DNA of 12,228 nucleotides from Terana coerulea (Eukaryota > Basidiomycota > Agaricomycetes > Polyporales > Phanerochaetaceae), in NCBI GenBank assembly GCA_024811115.1, contig JAKOGH010001073.1:1-12228 (forward strand). The letters run 5' to 3'. Of the stretch, positions 1 to 7,817 are shown piece by piece (position 1 is the stretch's first letter; every line of letters starts with the position of its first letter). Made by a program: the position numbers and the translations under genes. The notes under the pieces were generated by a model, which was given only the letters and a program-made list of their open reading frames with translations, searched no databases and was not told where the DNA came from.

Positions 1-751
1 GCCTCTTCAGACACCCGTGTAACGAACGGCCCTCTGTTCTGGCAGACGTCGGCCTGCGGCTAACAGAGGGCATTCAAGAGCTCAAGTTGGACCAACAACT
101 TGCACCCCTCGAGAGGCTATATCAAGAACGCTCAATGCGGGCTCCACGGGCTTCTTCAAGGCAGTTGAAGGCGTACGTGGGCGATGGATGCAGCGCTCCG
201 CCAGTTCGTCGGCGAGCAGTCTGCCTCAAGCGACGGACGTCGCCCAGTCGGACACGAGCAGCATCCGGTCAGGCCGCGACTCCACAAGCGTCTTCTCATC
301 CCCTGAAGCCTCGCCACAGCCACCACCTGCCCCTGCAAAGGGCATGAGACCACTGAGCCTCATCGGTTCAAAGTCCCTGCAGCCGACTGCGCCGCCACCT
401 CCTTTGCCAGCTCCGTCTGTCAGTTCATGGGGCTCGGGCATCGGGTCGTTCTTCGCGCAGAAGGCCAGCAGGTTGTCCGCGCCCGCTGTTAAACCGCAGA
501 CCCCGCCGCGTCAGTCGTCGCCTGCGCCGTCCATGGCGTCCGTGCGGTCGGGCGTGTCTGCAGTGCCGACGCCAGAGGAGCTGGGCGCTGACGAACTGCA
601 ACCGCGGAATTTAGACCATCTGCAAACCGCAGCGACCAAGGGCCCCGAGACGGTGGTGCCTTCAGCGGCAGAGCACTCCCATTTGAATTCGGACGCACAG
701 TCACGGCGGAGTCAGGACAGCGATGCAGCAAGCACTGGGTTTGCTTTGTGA
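1..751 (+). CDS. AVL9: AVL9-like late secretory pathway protein, C-terminal part, frame broken
   Basis: The gene enters from the left edge and ends at TGA 749-751. Frame 3 from base 3 reads RHPCNERPSVLADVGLRL followed by TEGIQELKLDQQLAP. Frame 2 from about base 110 continues with REAISRTLNAGSTGFF and KAVEGVRGRW. Together these look like the conserved end of the fungal AVL9 family (DENN-related, acting in Golgi-to-plasma-membrane transport). The remaining 190 or so residues are a Ser/Pro/Ala-rich tail, probably disordered. Frame 2 has a stop at base 20, so the frame change near 102-116 is real in this sequence. It fits one missing base at CCCC 105-108. No intron of usable length fits there. 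TTCAG at 6-10 could be a splice acceptor, so the first bases may be intronic. The family name is from memory and is the least certain part. Confidence 0.6.
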
Positions 752-1110
752 TAGACGTTTGGTTTGGATCTTGCAATTTACGCTATGTACCGTATATTAT
801 CTTGGGATGTATAATCACAACGGGCCCATTGGGGATCCTTCCTTTCCAGCTATTCGCCTGGGTAGCATTGAATTTATTGAGAGCAGTACTGGCAGTTTGT
901 TCATACATCAAACACCGTCTTGACGGCGAAGGAAAAACCCTGTGCATTCAGGTACTTGCTACTGTTACAAGATTCTCAGGCAGGTCTTGGCTGGCGATTT
1001 CAGGTCTTGATTGGTATGGTACAGTAAGTAAACGTCCGTGAAGAATTACTCTATAAGGTCCGCAGGTCCTACCGAGGGTTCAAAGTCCGTTAATACAAAA
1101 AGCAACTCCT
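752..1110. other. Intergenic region between convergent genes
   Basis: This stretch lies between the stop of the AVL9-like gene and the restored stop of the F-box gene, so it should hold both 3' untranslated regions. It is richer in A and T than its flanks. I see no gene, tRNA or long repeat in it. Confidence 0.5.
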
Positions 1111-2435
1111 TCAAACTTCAGGCGATACCGCCAGCGGATCCACGAGTCCGATATACAAGAACTGCCGGACGTGCTCCCGGAGCTTCGTTTCTACCATCTG
1201 CCTCGCAACAATCAAGAACATGTCCTCTTGCCCAAATCCCTATCCACGATGTACGCGTCCACTTTCCGCGCATGCCCAACTTCGCCCGCAGATCGGAGAA
1301 AGCGGTCGACGGCGGTCCAGTCGAGAGCTTGGAGGGCCACAAGCACTTCCCTGGCATGGATCTGGGGCGAGACGGGCGACTCGATGCCGACATCATGGGC
1401 GTCGAGGACAAAGACCACCTGAGATGTGCACGGTGGGACAGACTCGACGACCTGGCAGCATGCTTGCCAGCCTCGGAAGCGGAACGGTCCGTCAGGTCTC
1501 GGCGGCGCGATGGGTATCGAGGCCACCAGGCGCAGGGTAGAGAGGTTCGCGCAGAAAAGAGAGGGTTGTGCGGACCCTGCATCGCCCGTGGCGGCGTTCG
1601 TGCTCGACAGCGCGACAAGCCCGGGAGACACGTGATGGAGGAACAGGCCCAGCGGCGTCGGGTCGCCTTCCTGCACGAAGATTGGGCAGTGCAGCTCACG
1701 AAGAGAAGTGGGCTCCAACGCCGAACGCAACTGGTCCAAGGCCGTGGCGGCCATCCGCGGGTATCTGCCATCCAGCGTCAGACGGGATACGCGCAACAGC
1801 TTGTCTGCGGCTCTGCGGGGTGCACGGCGGCGGACCTCCTCTCTAGGATGCTTGCACTGAAGGCTGATGCGCATGTCGTCGACTTCGTTGAAGAGTTCCA
1901 GAATCTCGTCTAGCTGTGCTTCAGTTTTAACCGTGGAGTTCATGCGGGGAAGGCGGAGAACGACACGCCGCATTTTCAGGGGCGCTAAGGGTCGCAGGGG
2001 AGAGGCTAAGGCAGCGGTCATAGTGTTTAAGACGACTGCGTTGAGCTCGAGGACGATAAGATGCGGAAGGAACGAGAGCAGCTGTCGAAGGAAGTTCAAT
2101 TGCAGTCGATCCCGTCGAGCCTGAATGTGAAGCGCCCGTACATAGGAAGCTATCCGAGGCCTCTCCTGGAGATAATCATGTAGCTGAATAATGTTCCTAG
2201 CCGGCGGATGGAAAGCCAGAGGGTCCTCGGGTACGGTAACTCCGTAGTATAGCGTGCGGAAGCGGTGGCTGTAGCTTCGAGGCAGCCATGCACGACAGAC
2301 TTGCGCGCACGAGTAGAGCGCGGTCTGATCGTCTTGCAGACAGTCAATGCATGCTTCTTCAACTTCTACAGGGAGCCGCATGGCACCTAAAGCCATCGTA
2401 GGAGAGATAGACCATTTATCGGTCGATGAGCTCAT
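1111..2435 (-). CDS. F-box domain protein, frame broken near its C-terminus
   Basis: The protein starts at ATG 2433-2435. Codons upstream stay open but give only one other ATG, inside a likely leader intron. An F-box-like segment covers about residues 20-60: LPVEVEEACIDCL, then CAQVCRAWLPRSYSHRF. Leucine-rich sequence follows, as in the large basidiomycete families of F-box/LRR-like proteins. Such proteins usually bring targets to SCF ubiquitin ligases through Skp1; the target is unknown here. Read literally, the frame stops at 1212-1214 (407 residues). The next frame continues with EDMFLIVARQMVETKLREHV and ends at TGA 1111-1113. One extra base in the GGG runs at 1231-1240 (CCC on the plus strand) joins the two and gives 441 residues with a whole number of codons. 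A 41-nt intron could also bridge them, but its GTTGGG donor is poor and it lacks a branch site. Confidence 0.72.
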
Positions 2436-2568
2436 GACTTTGAGCCGCGGGGAGTAAGGAGCACCTGCACACCGATAAAATACGAATGACATGCGAGTGA
2501 AATAGTATAACGCACCTTGCGGTTCCACCTTGCTGGCTGAGAGGCCGACGGGGCTCGCATCCTGAGCC

Positions 2569-2577
2569 CATATATAC
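2569..2577 (-). promoter_or_regulatory. TATA-like element upstream of the F-box gene
   Basis: The minus strand reads GTATATATG, about 134 nt before the F-box ATG. That is a reasonable place for a core promoter with a short, possibly spliced, leader. It is judged from sequence and position only. Confidence 0.4.
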
Positions 2578-2873
2578 CCCCAGCCCTCGTACCCGTACGT
2601 CTAAGCTATCGATTCGGGGACCATTGTCCGTCCTGTCGCGCTCTCTCACGGGAACATCAGTCCGCGGAGAATTCAAGGTAGGTCCTCCAGGGATTTGAGT
2701 GATTGACTTTGTCACGATTCGGGGAAAGATACCCATACTTCATCCAGATTTGACGAGTCTTTGCTCCAAGCAGTAAGGATAAGGCTGCAGTAATAAAAGG
2801 TTGATGAAAGGTCACTTGAAGGTCAAGCTGGGGAACTGTCCACGGAGAACGGATCACAGCATCCTCGTGGCGG

Positions 2874-2881
2874 CCACGTGG
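2874..2881. promoter_or_regulatory. CCACGTGG palindrome (E-box type site)
   Basis: This perfect 8-bp palindrome contains CACGTG, the site bound by basic helix-loop-helix factors such as fungal Cbf1 and Pho4 types. It lies about 150 nt upstream of the TAF6 start. One copy could occur by chance, so binding is inferred. Confidence 0.3.
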
Positions 2882-3031
2882 TGATTAAACCGGCAATTTC
2901 CGTTATTCAACCCTAACCTCATAATTCCTTGCTCAAATACCGACCGCGAGCAGTTCCCGGGCCTCTTCCAGCGACCCCTGCACAGGCCGATACTGTACTC
3001 TAGACACCCATACCATCGCATCTTCCAGACC

Positions 3032-4737
3032 ATGGCGAGCAAACAGAAGACGAGGCTTCCCGTGGCACAAACCACAGGAGTTTACAAGGCCGAATCCATT
3101 CGTGTAAGACCTGTGGCGACCCTTCGTGTGGTTGCATTACATATGGTGACCAGGATGTTGCAGAATCGTTGAATATACCAGCCCTGTCTGATGCGATTAC
3201 ATCTGCGCTGGCGAGTGATGTTGAGTATCGGATACATCAGGTCGTAGAGGTGCGTAGCTGTCAGTTGCAGCATGGGAAGTCTCGAGTGAGGTTGGCTCCT
3301 GCAGGAAGCAGCTCGGTTCATGCGCCACGCCAGACGGACGACTATGACTACATCCGACATAGACCAAGCATTACGCGTACTCAACATTGAACCACTTTAC
3401 GGTCATTACCCCCACAACCCACCAACATTCCGCCGTGCAGGCCCTTACCCACAAAGCCAATCATCCAGCGCGATTTACTTCGTGGAAGATGAGGAAATTG
3501 ACTTTGACCGTGTCATTCGGGAGGAGAAGATAACCGTACCAAAAGGCGTCAGGTGGACTGCGCACTGGCTTGCTGTGGAAGGCGTTCAACCTCTCATTCC
3601 CGAAAACCCGCCGGCTATACCTAAGGAACACGACACCGAGGCTGCAGGAGTCAACGGGGCCGGTAAGGCAGGCACAACCATTAACTCCGTATTTCCACCC
3701 ACGCCGCCTTCCTCAGATCGGCCGTCGCCCATACACGCCGTCATGAACCGGCCGATCCAACAGCAGACACAGCAGCAGCAGCTCGTCAAGCAAGTGCTGT
3801 CACGCGAACTGCAACTGTACTATACTCGCCTTACCACTGCGTTACTCCCACCGAATGACAACACGAAACGCACCGCTGCGCTTGCAAGTTTGCGGCACGA
3901 TGCTGGTCTGCAGGCCTTGTTGCCGTACCTCGTGCGCTGGGTGGCGGAGGGTGTTGTCACTGCCTTGAAATCCGGATCGCAGACGGACAGCGATGGAAAG
4001 GTACTCGGCGTGCTGATGGATGTTATCGGTGCTATTTTGGACAACTCGACGTTGTTCGTTGAGCCATATGTGAGTTTACGTTCTCGCTCTCCATCGAAGT
4101 GGAACACCCTCAACTTTGTCATCTCAGCTGCATCAACTACTACCACCTATCTTATCAACGCTGTTAAATTCTTCGCTACCGCCTGAAAATTCAACACATC
4201 TGCGTACGGTAGCGGCTCAGACGCTCTCTCACCTTCTGACCCAACATTCCACGACGTATCCTTCGTTATCCCCGCGGATCGTGAAGACCCTTTTACTTGC
4301 TCTGATAGGCAAAGGAAAGAGCAAAGGTACCAGAGAGGGCGCTGTAAGGGGTCTGATGGGCATTGGGAAGGAGGCAATCCGGAAGGGTGTTATCGAGGGT
4401 GGAGGAGCCAAGGTAATTGGGACAGAGTGTGCATATGGAATGGATGATCAAGAGCAGGTCGCGCTAGTGGATTCCGTCATGGTTGGTCATTTGAAGCGTC
4501 CACGTTTTATTCATACTCACGCCGAACTTCCAGGCTGCGTTGCAGGTACTCAGCAGTCCCTCGCGGCCACCAATTCCCCTCGATCAATACGACGAAGGAG
4601 ACGCCGCGATCGCGAAGAATTTACATGACACTCTGGGAGAGTTTTCGCCACCAGGCTTATCGGGGACCGCCAATGGGCTATGGGTGTATTGCAAGGAAGC
4701 CAGGCCGGATGAGTGGAGGGTGCTGCACGCTAGCTGA
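3032..4737 (+). CDS. TAF6: Transcription initiation factor TFIID subunit 6 (TAF6)
   Basis: TAF6 pairs with TAF9 in TFIID and SAGA and helps recruit RNA polymerase II in the nucleus. Five exons fit: 3032-3103, 3154-3249, 3305-4069, 4128-4481 and 4534-4737. Their introns are 50, 55, 58 and 52 nt, all GT-AG and all splitting between codons. The start is in a good context (GACCATGGCG). The histone fold spans about residues 16-85: GVYKAESIR, DVAESLNIPALSDAITSALA, DVEYRIHQVVE, EAARFMRHARRTTMTTSDID, then LRVLNIEPLYGH. A Pro/Gln-rich linker follows. The C-terminal HEAT-repeat domain starts near LVKQVLSRELQLYYTRL and includes AVRGLMGIGKEAIRKG. Read literally the protein has 496 residues. The last part is probably out of frame: one extra T at TTTT 4642-4645 gives FFATRLIGDRQWAMGVL and a stop at 4710-4712, which fits the family better. 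Identity is secure. Confidence 0.95.
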
Positions 4738-4896
4738 CATCCTCGCTTGGGTTTTTGCGTCGGACATGTTTTGTGCTACGTGTTGTATTTTTGTACGTAT
4801 ACTCATGTGTTATCTTAGTCTTTTTGCTCGTCGCTGGTCTCACACTGCATCGTTTTGACCGCATGTGTGACATATATGCCTTTCCACGAATCAATG

Positions 4897-5711
4897 TCAA
4901 TACACGAGTGGGATCAGCTTATACCGTGTCCTGCGAGACCAATCTCTCCACTGCTGTCCGAACCGCCGCTTGAGAGCCTCGTCCTCTACACGAGTTCTAT
5001 CGACGAAAGAAAATGTGCCTAAGGCGGCCATGACGGTCAGCCCGAACCGCATGGCCTTGCCCCAGGAGGTCTCCCATAATCCTAAGGCGGCGAGTAGCGA
5101 GCCTCGGTCCCGCACAGCGATATAGGTGCCGGCAATGAAGAGCAGCGAGCCCGTATACGCCGGGTGGCGTACGATGGAGTAGGGCCCGGTCGTGATGAGC
5201 TTGTGCTCGTCGCGAAGCGACAGCTCGAAGGTGAAGTGTGCGCCCAGCCGGCGGTAGCACGCGACTCGGATGGCGCAGCCTGCGCACATGAGGAACTGGC
5301 CGACGACGAATGGCATTGTGAGACTAAGACGTTGGCCCGCGAGCAACGTAGAGCCTGCGAGTGGCTCGGGAATGATCCTCGAGAGGACTGGGAAGGTAGC
5401 TACGAGGACAAGGGCTGACTCGGCCACAGCCCAAGTGTACAGTATACCCTACACAATGACAAGCCTCGTTAGCAAATGACACACGAATTCTGTACGTTCG
5501 CTTTCCTTGAGCAGCGTTCCCCATAAATTATGAACCCTGGCAGCGTTTCTTTCGCTGCACTGCTGCGCTGAAATGCATGCTGTTCTTGTTGGCCGGCAGA
5601 AATCCCTGGCGGGGTAAGGGTGCGGTATGATGAGATGACGACGAGTTGTAGCGGTATGAGTTTTAAATATAACGGAATGTTGCCCGTCTCGCCAAAGGTA
5701 ACTTCGACCAT
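4897..5711 (-). CDS. Isoprenylcysteine carboxyl methyltransferase (ICMT/STE14)-like membrane protein
   Basis: ICMT enzymes sit in the ER membrane and methylate the prenylated C-terminal cysteine of CaaX proteins such as Ras or a-type pheromones, using S-adenosylmethionine. Exon 1 is 5496-5711 from ATG 5709-5711. Exon 2 is 4897-5448, ending in TGA. The intron (47 nt) has donor GTACAG, a GCTAAC branch site and acceptor TGTGTAG, and joins the exons in frame to give 255 residues. An N-terminal hydrophobic stretch leads into the LTPP motif common in fungal members, and further hydrophobic stretches follow. The catalytic region has FTFELSLRDEHKLITTGPYS and RHPAYTG, the family signature. The C-terminus has EDEALKRRFGQQWRDW and ends YKLIPLVY, as is typical. 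No frame break is seen. Agaricomycetes carry several ICMT-like paralogues, so whether this is the main STE14 orthologue is open. Confidence 0.85.
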
Positions 5712-6007
5712 GCTACGCGCCACGAAGTTGGTCAGGGTCGATGTGAAGGTTTTGTGGCGCTGGTTTGGCTGTGCAGCCAGTGTTATGGCCTTGTGACAGA
5801 TGGGACTGACGTAAGGTTCATGACTGAGTAACGCTGCGTCGTACGCGGCGATGCAGCATTTGCAGTTAGAAGTACCTCATTCCTTAGGGAATAAGTATCA
5901 CCTTAGGTGTTCTACGATCTTTCACCCACCCATATACGACGCCAACGTGCTATCCCACACGCGGACATGTGCGCCCAAAATCTTCCATAAGAATATCTCA
6001 TTCGTGC

Positions 6008-7236
6008 CTAGCCCTTGCGATTGATATTGAGAAGCCGCACGTACGTCTCTACCTCGTTCCTCCACCCCTTGCCGTCCATGCATTTTCGTGCAGCGCAGCG
6101 AAATGACAAGCAGCCGCGCTCCACCAGCCTCTGGAGCTGACTGACGCCCCTGTGACTCGGAAGCCGCTTTGAATATCGCCAGTCCCTGTTCATTTGGCAC
6201 AATCTCGTCCTTCTTGCTCAGGATGACGAGCATCGATTGGGAGAGCCGCTTCAGCAAAGACGTGTCCTCGGTCTGCGCCCGCTGCATCGCACCCACAGCA
6301 TCCCATCTGTCGAATGCGAAACCACCGAGGTAATGATATGGGAGCCAGCGCTGCGGGTACAGCGCTTTCACCATGGCTGGGATCGAGGCAAACGGATTCT
6401 CCAGAACCAGCCCTTTGACATTGGCGTACTGATCTCTGTCTTCTAGATGAGCTGCAAGACACGTCGCAGCCGCGCCGCCTAAAGAGTGGCCGTATATGAC
6501 GATTGTCGAGGAGGGGAAACGCTCACAAGCGTAGTCCAGCGCGTGCTGGTAATCTGAGATTATTCCTTGCTCCGTCGGCCGTCGAGGAGTTGACTTCCAA
6601 AAGGATCGAGGAGCAAAGGCTAGGATGGCGGTGTGGCTGAGCGCGTCCGATGATGTAGCACTACCTGGCAACCGGATCCCCAGCAAAAATCTCTCAAAGA
6701 CGGGGATTCTGCCGAGGGGTGTCCCGGCATTTCCTGAGGTTCAATTAATGTCAAAAAAGGTAGTATGGATGCGGCTATCGTACCTTGCAGATAAAGCAGA
6801 ATCGTTTGGGGTTCCTTCTGCATAAGCACCGGATCCGAGCGGCGAGTGATAATCCCATACAGCTTCGCGCCCCTTGAGCTCGTGATCTCAACTTCCTCGC
6901 AAGAAATACCCATGGGTATGCGCATGTCTTTTAGTTTCTCGTCGCGAGCCCCTAGAGGCACATACCCTGATGAAGGCTGAGTTATGCTACAGTTTAAACG
7001 CTTTATTCAGAGAACGTACCTACCCATGTAAATAATCTTCCTTTGGAAGAGAACCATCATGACGCACTAAGAGTTATATTATAGACCAGAGTCTATCGCC
7101 AAAAATTAGGAGCTCACCTTATAGGTCCAGAGTACAGCGGGTAAGCCGATGAATACCCCCAACGCCAACCAACCTGAAGGCGCCTCAGAGGAGGGCGAGA
7201 AAGCTAGAGCTGCGTAGAGAAACGAGAACCGAACAT
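6008..7236 (-). CDS. Membrane-anchored alpha/beta hydrolase (BEM46/ABHD-like), frame broken
   Basis: This is a serine hydrolase of the fungal BEM46-like type; the substrate is unknown. Exons: 7118-7236, 7024-7066, 6784-6966 and 6008-6733, with introns of 51, 57 and 50 nt. Exon 1 encodes a hydrophobic helix (GWLALGVFIGLPAVLWTYK). FQRKIIYMG and YVPLGARD follow. The core has LLYLQGNAGTP, the nucleophile elbow YGHSLGG and the acid region VILSKKDEIVPNEQG. After ARLLVI the literal frame loses the expected histidine. One extra base near AAA 6101-6103 and another at CCCC 6065-6068 (plus strand) give FAALHENAWTARGWRNEVE and a stop at 6008-6010, restoring the Ser-Asp-His triad and about 356 residues. 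Without repair the frame runs on to 5922. The start is uncertain: ATG 7234-7236 needs one more base (AAA 7220-7222) to enter frame, which makes exon 1 exactly 40 codons. Confidence 0.82.
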
Positions 7237-7817
7237 GTTTCAAATCATCACATAGACGAAGTAGCCTTCTATCGCCCTCAGGAGGAGCTGGTTGGGAAGG
7301 CGTAAATTTGTTTGGGCTGGATTGCAGACAAGCTGGACGTAGGCGACTCGATTGCGAGGTCCGCAAGTCTCTAACGTTCACAGAACTGAGTCGATTCTTC
7401 CGGCAATGCGAGTAGTTAGAATTTTGGTTGCACTCGCCGAGGCGAGGGAAGCCTCTGAACAAGTGTTAGTCGTAGTAACCGCGTGCAAACTCAAATCGGA
7501 CCACTTACTAGTAGTGTTATTTTGAATATTCGTGTAGACTTGATTATGAACATGAGGTCCTATAAAATGATCTGTTAGATACACGCTTTTTCGTGACAAT
7601 CTGCTGTATTTACTATATATCATCCGTGCAAGGTGGTGGCTTGCATTCAACCAAAGTCTGCAGCCGGAGTCAAGCGACCCGTACAAACGCTCGATGACGT
7701 AAGCTACCGCCACAAAGCTCACATTTCGCCACAACATGTTCACAGCATCGAGTCAGGTGCATAAATTATTGAATAATGATAATGCCACATGTACTGAGCC
7801 TGAACATAACATACGGC
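7237..7817. other. Intergenic region upstream of the hydrolase
   Basis: These 581 nt separate the end of the nuclease gene from the likely hydrolase start, both on the minus strand. The part nearest the nuclease is rich in A and T (about 7755-7785) and fits a 3' untranslated region. Minus-strand TATA-like sequences occur near 7612-7620 and 7558-7567. An open frame at 7378-7737 on the minus strand starts with ATG but resembles no family I know. The open frame just before the hydrolase (up to 7462) has no ATG; an undetected upstream hydrolase exon is possible. Confidence 0.4.

Larger units (their letters stand above)
2436..3031. promoter_or_regulatory. Shared upstream region of the divergent F-box and TAF6 genes
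   Basis: The 596 nt between the two start codons must hold both promoters and 5' leaders. On the minus strand there is a TATA-like element at 2569-2577. A likely 51-nt leader intron lies at 2465-2515, with donor AAG|GTGCGT and acceptor GTGCAG, just upstream of the F-box ATG. On the TAF6 side there is a CCACGTGG palindrome at 2874-2881 and a direct repeat of AGGTCA at 2809-2825. I see no coding region here. Confidence 0.5.

Noticed and set aside
360..375. tRNA B-box-like GGTTCAAAGTCC (also near 1078)
   Set aside because: No matching A box, acceptor stem or cloverleaf can be folded around either copy; the first lies in coding sequence.
1038..1913. Long plus-strand open frame of 291 codons
   Set aside because: It lies antisense to the F-box gene, whose protein has a recognisable domain. 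Its own translation is Arg-rich and featureless, as expected for the reverse of GC-rich coding sequence.
5922..6007. Extended C-terminus of the hydrolase in the literal frame
   Set aside because: It follows the frame break that removes the catalytic histidine. The repaired frame ends at 6008 with a family-like C-terminus.
7378..7737. Minus-strand open frame starting with ATG between the nuclease and hydrolase genes
   Set aside because: It has no recognisable domain, mixed composition, and overlaps the likely hydrolase promoter. Not enough to call a gene.
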